A stretch of DNA of 64,000 nt from Chlorophyllum brunneum. Taxonomy: Eukaryota > Basidiomycota > Agaricomycetes > Agaricales > Agaricaceae. The translations under genes and the position numbers were made by a program. The stretch covers positions 4,402,001-4,466,000 of the forward strand of contig OY756139.1 of NCBI GenBank assembly GCA_963576785.1. Reading direction: 5' to 3'. The notes under the pieces are model-generated. The model was not told the origin of the DNA. It did not search any database and worked only from the letters and a program-made list of their open reading frames with translations. The stretch's first letter is position 1; every line of letters begins with the position of its first letter. Of the stretch, positions 46,280-56,410 are shown one piece after another.

Positions 46280-47770
46280 ATGTCCTCTACCTCTTCTATC
46301 AATTCTTCAGCCTCCACCCCAATTACCTCTTCATCTAAATTATCCTCATTTGAACATGTCAAACAATCAATCTCCCTAGCAAGACTCAACAACTCTGATG
46401 TCAAACTCACTGGAATCTGCCTCTCCACAAGTTCTCTCACTAGAACTATCAGTAATCTTACCAGACAACAATGAGATAATATCAATGATGACACAAGAAT
46501 TCTCAGAAGTGACGGATATGCAGACCAGTCAGCAAAGATTGCTATTGCCACATCCCTTGTTAATCTGGAGATCCTCTTATCCCTTGACTTCACAAGACCA
46601 GTACCTCAGAAACATCACATATTCACCATCCCACAGCCCATCAGTCCTTCACAAGTACCAACCCCCCAGTTGTCCATGGATCCCAACTGATCCACCAACC
46701 CCTTCCTCAAGCAAAATAGAGTTTCAGACCCTGATGGACAAGTACCTCTCACGAATCTCACCTATCCCAGTCCCTCAGCAGACTCCACCCTGACCCAAAT
46801 CACCAAACTCCTCGGCAAATCTCTCCTGACCTCGATCTACCCCAATTCATCCACCTCACACAGTCACCCCCACTTTCAATCCAATGATGACCAGCCTCCC
46901 ATCAGTAGACATTGACAGAACCACCAACAAGATAACCAGGGGATACAACCCGACCCCACAAATGCAGATGACCTATTATCTATATCTGACAAGGACCTTT
47001 CAGAATTCCTCTCAACAACAAGTAACATTATTCGAGCCATGCATTTCATGCATACAAATGATCAAAGAGCTAATCTCATTGATCTTGTGTTTAACCAATG
47101 ACTCATCCAATACCACCGAGATTCGATTCCAGGACTTAATGACAACATTAAATATTATAAAAGAAGCCTCGAATCTTGCGGAGCTGGAGCTGCTCTTAAA
47201 GACCTTTTCCATCATGGAAAACCTCAGCCACGCCCCAAACAACTTGCCCAAAAGTCCACCTACACTACAGTATCCATTCCCCATCCCCCCATCCAATCCC
47301 AGAATACACTGGGACCTTCAAGGTCCGGAGTTAAACAACCAGCTCCCTGTTTCACCACCACCACTCCCCATAAGACTCCAAACCAATCAGCAGCCCAATG
47401 CTACCAATGTCAACAATTCGGCCATTACTCCCTCGACTGCAGATTCTTTCAATGCTCTGTCTGCATGACTTTCACCCCCAGACATTATCATCTTGATTGC
47501 CCAGCTTATCACTGTCCTATCTGCCATAAGAAGAAACCCTCCCACAGAATCATGAGTTGCCCCAAATATTGTTTGTTACAATTCTCCCCAGGCCATATCT
47601 CCAACTATTGTAAATATGACAAGATTACTAAGGAAGAAAAAGAAGACTTTGAAGATACCAAATTCTCCTCTCATGAATCTACCACATGCTACCAAGAAAA
47701 CCATTATGACAAAGTCTACAATGACGTCGCCATGTCCAATATGACCAGAGAACCTTATGGTTCCCTCTGA
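46280..47770 (+). pseudogene. Gypsy D downstream ORF with gag-like zinc knuckle (about 496 codons)
   Basis: A single frame from ATG 46280 to TGA 47768 broken by four stops (about 46472, 46688, 46913 and 47099), all TGA. The N-terminus is Ser/Thr-rich, the middle helical, and the C-terminus cysteine-rich: CYQCQQFGHYSLDC is a canonical CX2CX4HX4C knuckle, followed by CSVC, HYHLDC, CPICHKKKPSHRIMSC and further Cys/His. This is a Gag-type nucleic-acid-binding layout placed after pol, not before it. No similarity to ORF3 of Gypsy 1-3 is apparent. Alternatively it is the gag of another element fused here. Confidence 0.65.
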
Positions 47771-47809
47771 ACATTTTCTTGTATAACTTCGAATATAGGA
47801 AGGACCTTA

Positions 47810-48067
47810 TGTTACCAACATACCCTGTACCCTACTCCAATTTCTTTTCTCCACTTCTCTCCACTCCTGACTCATTTATGATCTTACAATGACTTGTCTA
47901 TGACCTCAGAACTCTAACCCGTTGATATTCCCTTTTCTGTTGCTTCCAGTAAAACCCTATAAAACACTACAACAAATATAACAGTATCTCTAGTTTGGAA
48001 TTCTATAGTTTCACTCATTTGCTTCATTTGAGCAACCCTATTCACCGGTTAATACCTCCCATTTACA
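47810..48067 (+). repeat. Gypsy D 3' LTR (258 bp)
   Basis: TGTTACCAAC to CATTTACA, preceded by a purine-rich tract and followed directly by NACHT-gene sequence, which supports the right boundary. A TATA-like CTATAAAAC lies near 47958. The partner LTR is not in the window. Confidence 0.6.
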
Positions 48068-48325
48068 GGTGACCTGAAAGTCTGGCTGCGATAGCAAGTA
48101 CTTGAGATGCCACCCTGGTCAACTACATATCATCCACAGTAGAGGGAATTTGGGAACGGATCGAACGTGGTCACTGATGAGTTCAATGAACTCACACTGT
48201 CCTACCTTGCTTTTACATTTGTCCAGTCCATTGAGTATGATGAGTAATGGTTCTTGAATGAGGGATGTGTGTTGGATTAAGATGAGTTGACAGGGTTCAA
48301 TGATAAGTTCCCTAAACTGAACCCT
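48068..48325 (-). pseudogene. NACHT (NLR/STAND) NTPase fragment
   Basis: Minus-strand frame reading VQFRELIIEPCQLI, then EPLLIILNGLDKCKSKVGQCEFIELI, HVRSVPKFPLLWMICS, a TGA, then PGWHLKYLLSQPDFQVTC. This matches the Walker B part of fungal NACHT proteins, where the motif is normally hhhhDGLDEC followed by an SRPE/W motif. Here Asp is Asn and Glu is Lys (both G-to-A changes) and the Arg after CS is a TGA. NACHT proteins act as signalling NTPases in fungal self/non-self recognition. Only about 85 codons remain, cut by Gypsy D on one side and joined to the oxidase gene on the other. Confidence 0.7.
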
Positions 48326-49573
48326 CCAATTCATCTCGAGGCCCTTGTTGAATCTGGGAATCGACTCGGTGATATTGCTCTGGCGCTCAATTCCTATGGG
48401 CAAAACTTCGGGCAGGGAATGTGTCCGTACATTGGTATCAGTGGGCATTCAGCCTTTGGGGGATTTGCATTCTCATCAAGGTCATGGGGTATGTCGTTGG
48501 ATACAATTGAATCAATGAACATTGTACTTGCCAACAGAACAATTGCTACAGCTTCGAGAGATCAGAATTTGGAACTGTTTTGGGTGAGTATTAGAATCCA
48601 CATTCTCTGATAAGACTCAACTGAGAGAAACTGCAGGGTGCAGGTCCTTCATTTGGAATCACCACCTCAATCACATTCAAAACATATTCCGTACCTTCAT
48701 CCGTCACCGTGTTCGAATACAATTGGGATTTGACTGCAGCAGCAGCTTCCTCCCTCCTTAATGCATACCAAGAATTCTCGCTCGGCCAGGTTCCAGTTGA
48801 GTTTGGTTCGGAATTGGTTCTATTCAAAGGTAGCAGAAAAGGTCATGTTGGTATTACCCTCCAAGGTGGCTGGTACAATTCTGCAAATCAATTTAACAAT
48901 GCCATCAATCTGCTCCTGCAGAAAATTGGTCAGAAACCACAGAGTCAGACTGTAAAGCCTGGAAGTTATATCGACAGTGTTGTGTACTTTGGTGGAAACA
49001 ACGGCAGGCTTAACACGACTGGCATCCCCGATGGATCCAATACATTTTATGTCAAGTCAATTATGACACCGGAGAGCCAGCCAATGACGCAAGGGAGTCA
49101 ACAAGCTTTTATGGCATATCTAGTGAATCAGGGTTTCTCGTCTCAAGCGGTACATAAATATGACTCAACTTTTAGGAATAATAACTGACCTCCATGTATA
49201 GGACTGGTTTGTTGAAGTTGAAGAGCTCAGAGGACCTGGATCAGTGGTTAATGCTGTGCCCCAAGATGACACGTCATTTGGGAATAGGAATACACTGTTC
49301 TTGATCCAGTTTTATGCTTATGTGGATAACACTGGTGATCCGTTCCCGCAATCCGGATTTTCTCTCCTCGATGGTAAGTTAGCCTGGTCATGACATCGTT
49401 GAGACAAAAGGAGCCAACTGTATCCTATTAGGGATGGTTGATGGTATCATGAACAATAACCCAACCCGCTGGAGTTATAGGTGAGCAACCGATGCTCCAG
49501 TTAAGTATCCTCTTATTGATCCCCTGGATAGTGCCTACCTGAACTACCTTGACACTAGATTGAATAACTGTAA
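48326..49573 (+). pseudogene. BBE-type FAD-linked oxidase, 5'-truncated and split by Copia B
   Basis: Host gene of the berberine-bridge/glucooligosaccharide oxidase family. Four exon parts: to 48583, 48637-49149, 49202-49373 and 49432-49573, with introns of 53, 52 and 58 bp, all GT-AG. The FAD-binding half reads RLGDIALALNSYG and GMCPYIGISGHSAFGGFAFSSR, containing the Cys that in this family forms the second covalent flavin bond, then the substrate domain (ITLQGGWYNSANQF, DWFVEVEELRGPG) and LNYLDTRLNN. The N-terminus with the flavin-binding His is absent; NACHT sequence abuts instead. A TGA follows TRWSYR near 49483. The C-terminal FPQS segment lies beyond Copia B at 62004-62099. Confidence 0.88.
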
Positions 49574-50145
49574 TGTTGAGGAAATGACTGTAACAAATTG
49601 TTGCTGGGAGCAGCAGTAAATGCAGTGGGAGAGAACATAGAGTCTACTCACCAAGATAATAAGCTTCTATCTGATACCTGTAGAAAGGTAATTTGGATAG
49701 ACAGATATTATTGATAAAGCGGTTAACGTCAGAAGAGTAGAGGTCAAAGTTGATTAAATCGATGGAGGTGTTGTACTGAAGAATGTAGGAAATGATGAAA
49801 GAGGTTGTTTGATTGAACAAGATGCAGAACTAGGTCTGCTACATGGGGTTTATATACATATTGAAGCATAGGTGAGTCATACTACATAAAATACTAGGGA
49901 TGCATAGAATTTTCCTTATGACTCCTATTAACTGTGGCATAGTGCCTACGGAGTACTGCGGAACATAGTATACTAGTCATTGGTACTATGTAGAATAATC
50001 TATCAAGTACTTATGACTCTCATCGCATGCAGAGCAACTCATAGGAAGTTACTACAGATTGAAGTTACTGGAAAGTAACGGATCAGTCTATTATTATTAT
50101 ATTGACCTCATAGTCTATTTCTAGAATATGTCCAAAACTTCAACA
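49574..50145 (-). repeat. Copia B 3' LTR (572 bp, variant 1)
   Basis: TGTTGAGG to CTTCAACA; polypurine tract (minus-strand GCAAGGAGGAG) lies directly inside. The U5 part resembles the Copia A LTR, including the block AGAGTAGAGGTCAAAGTTGATTAAAT-like sequence, rather than the right LTR of this same element. Confidence 0.92.
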
Positions 50146-50180
50146 CTCCTCCTTGCTCTGTATTGATGTAGAGTTTTAAT

Positions 50181-53100
50181 TTACTCAAACGTCAAGCCAA
50201 GGTGAGGTCGGAATAGAGTGAATTTAATTTTGTCCAAATTCTTTGTGAGAATATCGGCAGGATTTTCCATGCCTTTCACAGAGAATATTTCAATCCTTCC
50301 ATCTTCTACCAAATCACGGATGTAATGGTATTTGATGTTGACATGTTTTGATCATTTTTCTGTTACTGGATTTTTGGCCCAAAATATTGAGCCCTCATTA
50401 TCACTGAAGAGATAAGGGGCTAATGATTGGATACCAATTTCTTCCAACAAATTGACAGTCCAAACAAGTTGTCGACTGCAATCTGACAAAGCCATATACT
50501 CAGCTTCAGCGGAAGATAATATGACAGTTTTCTGTTTTCTACTTAACCAAGCAATAGCTCCACTGGCTAATAAACAGAAATATCCAGTTACAGATTTATG
50601 ACTAATTGGATCACCAGCCCAATCAGAGTCGGAAAAGGCATTAAGGCCTTGCATAGAACTTCCATTATAGGTAATTCTATATTTGTGAGTAGCATTAAGA
50701 TACTTTAGCAAATGTAAGCTTGCATTATAATGCACTTTAGTAGGGTTGGTCATATGTTGTGATAATTTGACAGTAGCAAAGGCTATGTTGGGCTGACTGC
50801 CTATTATCAGATACATAACTGATCCTACTAACTGTTGATACCTCTTTATGAAGTCAGGTGTCACTTGTCCTGTATTGGATTCAAAGATAAATCCATTTGG
50901 TAATGGAATTTCTTCTTTTCCAATTACTTTAAATCGATCAAGAACCTTTCCTAGATAATCTATTTGATCTAGGGTAATTGATTGGTTTATAGGATTTCGC
51001 AAAATTTTCATACCAAGAAACTCTTTTGTTGGACCAAGGTCTTGGCATTCCCATTTCTTCATAAAGAGTGCTCACTTCTCATATAGAAGTCTAGAGCCTC
51101 TAATTCCAACAAACATTAAGTCATCTACATAGACCAGAGCTATAATAAGCTCTTTAGTTTCAGGGTCATAGTAATATAGACACCAGCATCTAGTTTGGAT
51201 TGGACAAATCCTAGATCAGTCATTGACTTAGTCAATTCCTTCCACTATTGTTGTCCAGATTGCTTTAGTCCATAAATGGCTTGGTTTAATTTCCAAACCA
51301 TATTACCATGACCTGTATTGAAACCTTCTGGAAGTTCCATATAGAGCTCTTCATCCAATTTTCCATAGAGATAAGCAGTTTTAACATCTAAACTGAGCAT
51401 TTCCCAATTGTTGAGGGCAGCAACTGCAAATATGAGTTATGCTGTCTCATAACAAACTACTGGTGAAAATAGTTCATCGTAATCGATTCCCTCTATCTGA
51501 GAGAATCCTTTTGCTACTAGTCGAGCACGGTATCGACCGTCTGATTTGGGTGTGAAGACCCATCTATTTTTGACAGCTCTTCTTCCAGGCAGAAGTTTAG
51601 CTAAGTCATAAACATGTCTTTCTCTGAGTGAATTTAACTCTTCTAAGCATGCTTTCCACCATTTAGATTTCTCTTCTGGTGGTAGTCAATCTAGATCCTT
51701 GAAAGAAATAGGAACTAATGGTGATTCGACTTTTTGAGCATACAGATAATCGATCATCCCTACTCCTCCTTCTCTGCATAAGTCTTCTATTGTAGAAGCT
51801 TCATGCTGAGAACGTCTATCGATTATTCCAGGTTTGGAAAGTTCTGATCGAATTTGTCTAACAAGTCTACTTGTAGAACTTGTTATTTTCGACTTAGGAG
51901 GTTGGAACATTTCATAGTCCTGGAGAATTTTGGTCAGATGCTTTGTAGAACCATAGAAGTTCCCTGGACGTTCAGGTACTTTTCTGGTTCTTTGCAGTCT
52001 CTGAGGTATTTCAGGAACCGGTATTTGATCCAAGTGACCTCGTGGTACAGAAGGACCAGCATCCCGATCATCTTCGACAGGAGTATAGGGTATGAATGGT
52101 TGTACATCTGGATCATCTCTTTGAGAAGGCAGATGATTCAAACCTTCAGGGTGATTGGGTGGATCAGCATATGATAATCCATCACTGTCATCGTCTTCTG
52201 GTGTTTGTGCTTCTCTTGGTGGAAAGAGAATGTTTTGCACAATACCATCCCACTCCTCCTGAACATCGGTATCAATATTCGGTGCTTTTTCCTTTCCTTT
52301 ATTCTTTTTAGGTTCAGGGAAAGGAGTTAGAATTTGTCCATGAACAGATCTATAAGTCTTATCTTCCAGAGAACTTTCAGGATAAGTTCGGGGTATAGGA
52401 CTTGGTGGTTTATTAAAAGGTAAACCAGTAAATGGATCTGGGGCATGGAAGACAATAACTTCCAAAGGTGTGCTTCGAGAAGTAGAAGATGATGGTTGGT
52501 TCATCCATTCTTCTCGCTTCTTCCCAATACATTTAGGGAAGTGTTCTTCACTGAATACAGCTGTTGGAGATGTGTAGATTACATTTCCATTTAGGTGCCT
52601 CATGAAACAATAATTTTTCCTATCTGATGTCCAACCAAGGAAAATCATGAGTTCTGACTTTGCTGTCAGTTTATTGTCTCTTATCTCTTTTGGGAGAAAG
52701 ACATAAGCACTGCAGCCAAAGACTCTCTCTTTGGAGATGTCTGGAATCTTCTGATTCAACACTTCATAAGGTGTTTTCCACATGAGCCGTGATACCAGTG
52801 TTTTATTATAGATATGTATTGCATGATCTATAGAAAACTCCCACCAACCATCAGGAATACAAGCATGATGCCTCATGGCTTCTGCTTTATCCATCAAAGT
52901 TCGGTTCAAGCATTCTGCTCAACCATTTTGTTGGTGTATATGCGGTGCACTAGTCTCATGTATAATCCCTAATGAGCGCAAATGAGATTGTAACTCATCA
53001 GTTGCATACTCTCCTCCTCTATCAGTGCAGAGATATTTTAATTTAGTCTCGTATTGAGTCTGAATTAAGGCAATGAAATTTTTCATTTCTTCTGCTGCTT

Positions 53101-53318
53101 CTGATTTCTTATGGAGGAAGCGAATCCATCCATGAGAGGAAAAGTTGTCCATTATGGTCATGACCCATTAAATTTATGGTAAGAAAGAATCGGAAGTTCA
53201 ACTAAATCCAAGTGAATTCTTTCAAATGGATGCTTTGCGCATGTAGGGTTCTCTCTAAAGGGTTTCTGGTGCATTTTTCCCTTGGCACAACCATCACAGA
53301 CTGGTTTTTGCTTGGGAA
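50181..53318 (-). pseudogene. Copia B integrase, RT and RNase H
   Basis: From 53318 downward: integrase core to IHQQNG, a TGA near 52915, the integrase C-terminus and Ser/Pro linker (407-codon frame 52909-51686), RT, and RNase H (SDSDWAGDPISHKS, SSAEAEYMALSDC) ending at a TAA at 50181. Breaks: a one-base deletion near 53165, TGA near 52917, 51687 and 51076, and a damaged region around 51160-51250 near YVDD. Several TGA match CGA in Copia A. The 236-codon RT/RNase H frame is open. Confidence 0.92.
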
Positions 53319-53897
53319 TGTTGAAGTTTCGGACATATTCTAGAAATAGACTATGAAGTCATTATGATAATAATAGACTGATCCGTTACTTTCCAGTAAC
53401 TTCAATCTGTAGTAACTTCCTATGAGTTGCTCTGCATGCGATGAGAGTCATAAGTACTTGATAGATTATTCTACATAGTACCAATGACTAGTACAATATG
53501 TTCCGCAGTACTCCATAGGCACTATGCCGCAGTTAAAGGGAGTCATAAGGAACAATCTATGCATTACTAGTACTTTATGTAGTATGACTCGCCTATGCTT
53601 CAATATGTAATATGTATATAAACCCCATGTAGCAGACCTAGTTCTGCATCTTGTTCAATCGAACAACTTCTTTCATCATTTCCTACATTCTTCAGTACAA
53701 CACAAATACCGACTTACTTGACTTCGATCTTGTCGATACTGACATTGACCATTTCATCAATAATATCTGTCTATCCAAATTACCTTTCTACAGGTATCAG
53801 ATAGAAGCTTATTATCTCGGTGAGTAGACTCTATGTTCTCTCCCACTGCATTTACTGCTGCCCCCAGCAACAACTCGTTACAGTCATTTCCTCAACA
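53319..53897 (+). repeat. Solo Copia LTR (579 bp, variant 2) inside Copia B
   Basis: TGTTGAAGTT to CCTCAACA in + orientation, flanked on both sides by GGGAA (53314-53318 and 53898-53902). It splits the Copia B integrase zinc-finger region (KQKPVCDGCAKGK side from TPVQIP side). A solo LTR forms when the two LTRs of a full insertion recombine and delete the interior. Confidence 0.96.
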
Positions 53898-53902
53898 GGG
53901 AA

Positions 53903-56115
53903 TTTGCACAGGAGTAAACCCAATCATATTTTTCTCAAAGTGATTGAGGATACGATTAGAGGGGTGTCCTAATCTCGCATGTACAACTTTGTAGCCAACA
54001 ACCGGATCCGCAGTCATAGCTGCTTGTTCTGAATGTACAATTTTGGTATTAACAAAATGTAAAGTAGCATTGCGACTTGCTGAAGGATATGCTTGAAGAA
54101 TAGCATTTCCTTTGCTATCAACTACTACTGATTCGTTGGCATCTGTTCTAACAGTTTTGCCATCTTGGCATAACTGTCCCACTGACATTAGTTGTTTAGA
54201 GGTTCCTTTTAGAAGGAAGACTGGATATATTAATATTTGCATTGGTTGAACACTGTCAGTCTTCCTGTTATAGACTCTATGTTTAAGCATAACTGCACCA
54301 AGACCAACTGCATTAAGGTAGGGACCTTGTGCTCCTACAGTCTTAATTGGGATCGAAACTTTGAGTTCTTTGAAGTTGATAAAGTCTTCCGTATAAGGGG
54401 TATAATGACATGATGCCCCTGAGTCTAATAACCATATGTCACTGTATTCTTCTAGTGGCGTTATAATTTGATCATTGCTTAGTGATCGAGATCTTATTTG
54501 ATCCAGTACTCTTAAATACTGATCTGGCATGCATGTAGAGAAACAAGAAAATTGAGAAGTGTTAAAACACTTCTCACTCATTGATTTGCATGTAACAACA
54601 TTATTATGGGATCCTAAAGATCCTGATGGCATATCTATATGCCCAGCCCCCAACATCCCTTCCCCTTGCCCTTGGCCATCTTTTTGCGAAGACGGCCAGT
54701 CAGCATGTTGGTGATAGGACTGTGTATTAGGGTTAGTAAGAGTATCTGAGATTGAATTGATTACATACCCAGCTCCTCCCTTCTTCTTGAAGTTGCTTCC
54801 ATAGTCAGTCGACAAAAGTCTGAGAGACACCTCAGATTGAGGTGCCGAAGCAAAGGGTTCGGACTTTGGAGACTTCAGAAGGGGCTCAGAAGAGGGTTTC
54901 TGGGGTTGCGGATGTCATAGGTGACATCCTGAGCCGGTGCCATGAGGTTGTCGACCTCCTGCTCACCTTCAAGCCACTTGAAGGCCTTATCTACCAACAC
55001 TGTAAGTGTGGCAGGTTGCCTATAAGTGGTCTTGTTTTTCTGAGTAAGATAATATCTCTTACTCTGAAAGCACTCTGTTGGAGGGGAGGCCCAAGAAAGA
55101 GGAGGGAACTCCTTTTCATAGGTCCTAACGGCTGGAGCTACTATTTCCTCCGGAGGAGGAAGGTAGAATGGCCGAACCTCTCCAGGTTCAAGCGAGTCAC
55201 CCCGGGTGATGGAGTCCATGTTTGGGATCTTTACCACATGGTGCATAGCCAAATTAATTTTCATCCCAAATTTGGGAGAAACCAATAAGATATATGGTGA
55301 ACCAATAGGTAAAAGAAAAGAGAAGCAGACACAAGTCACATTAATACCGGGGTTATTATGCTTCAAGAACCATTTACTCACCCTTGTGTGTCCCTCACAG
55401 GTATATCCTGGGGGGTGACCAGAAGGAACAGAAGGTGCACCGGGAGGTGTCACCGATTGTCCTTGTTGGGTGCAGGGTGAGAGACCTCATGCATTCTTCA
55501 ATCATAGCGATTGAGAGCATGTTTCTTTGCCATTTGCATGGGCAAAGGACCAGTGATGCGGTCATGCCAGGTGATCACCTGTTGGATCCACAGTGAGTTC
55601 TCAAGCAGGGCGGTCAAACATAAGTTTCGTGCTTCAGCACGCACCTTCTTTTTGAGCTCAGCATGAGCATTCCCTCATGCCTGCTGAACCTTCTTGGGGT
55701 TAACCCAAGTAACAGGCTTAGGTCTCTCGCTCACTAAAACATGAGTGGTTGGAGGAGCGGGAGTGGGAGCAGGTCGAGGCGCATCCATACACCTCATCAG
55801 GTCAAAGGGGGTCATCCCCAGACCAGTGAAACAATGGACTGCTGGTTCCATGGCAGTGGCAAAGCCTGCCATGGCTTCCACCATGTGGGCTTGAGGTTTA
55901 CCCTGGTGCTTCTTGGGCTTCTTCTTCTTCTTCTGGATGTTAATCCAGGTAGGAGTAGGCGGAGAAGGCTGGGGAGGCTGCCCACTTGGATTGGCAGGGT
56001 GGCGAGGTCCTCTTGCAGGCTGGGCCCTGGTATTGCCTCCAGGGTGGAAGTGGTTCCAGGGTGGTCCAGGGCAAGTCCTGGGGAAGTTGCCCTGAGGGCG
56101 AGCTTGGTAGTTAGC
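53903..56115 (-). pseudogene. Copia B gag C-terminal part, protease and integrase zinc finger start
   Basis: The frame 54830-53903 carries protease WLLDSGASCHYTP (near 54410) and the GAG-pre-integrase HARLGHPSNRIL block. Upstream (55453-54875) lies the segment that in Copia A begins at base 2 (PPPEEIVAPAV). Further upstream to 56115 is a Pro/Gly-rich gag region with Lys-rich KKKKKPKKHQGK and VNPKKVQQA. Several stops are present (around 55675 and 55485, and a shift near 54870). Gypsy 3 splits the gag after QASYATT. Confidence 0.85.
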
Positions 56116-56120
56116 AGTAG

Positions 56121-56410
56121 TGTTACGAACTATAGGCCGTTCATTCCTATCATGCGCCCATTACCTCGTGTACCCTCATACTCATTTCATCTCCTGTATC
56201 ACCCCTAGAGGCTGTGCCTCCTACCTGACTCATTCTACTCATCTCCTATGACTCCTTTACTCGTCTCCCTTATTCTTAGCTCTCACCACTAGTATATAAA
56301 GTGTAGTAATACTTGATGTATTCCTTACACTTTACCAATCGTATCATCCCTTCTTCCTTTCTCTACTTCCTTCCCTTTATCCAAAGGCTTGCAACCTGAG
56401 TCAGAGACTA
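56121..56410 (+). repeat. Gypsy 3 5' LTR, 3' end truncated
   Basis: Same as 60310-60610 up to TCAGAGACTA; the last 11 bases ending GTCGTAACA are gone. TATATAAAG and ACACTTTACCAA are present. Confidence 0.93.

Larger units (their letters stand above)
45624..48067 (+). mobile_element. Gypsy D, a different chromodomain element, 3' half only
   Basis: Starts abruptly at the outer edge of the Gypsy 2 3' LTR inside the integrase C-terminal region, then a chromodomain, a long second ORF with zinc-binding motifs, a polypurine-like tract (TATAGGAAGGACCTTA) and an LTR at 47810-48067. Protein similarity to Gypsy 1-3 is limited to the integrase tail and chromodomain, so it is another family. Confidence 0.8.

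Noticed and set aside
55376..55381. Possible 5' splice site (GTGAGT, minus strand) in Copia B gag
   Set aside because: The frame reads through it in a family-like way and no convincing acceptor with a pyrimidine tract follows at a sensible distance.
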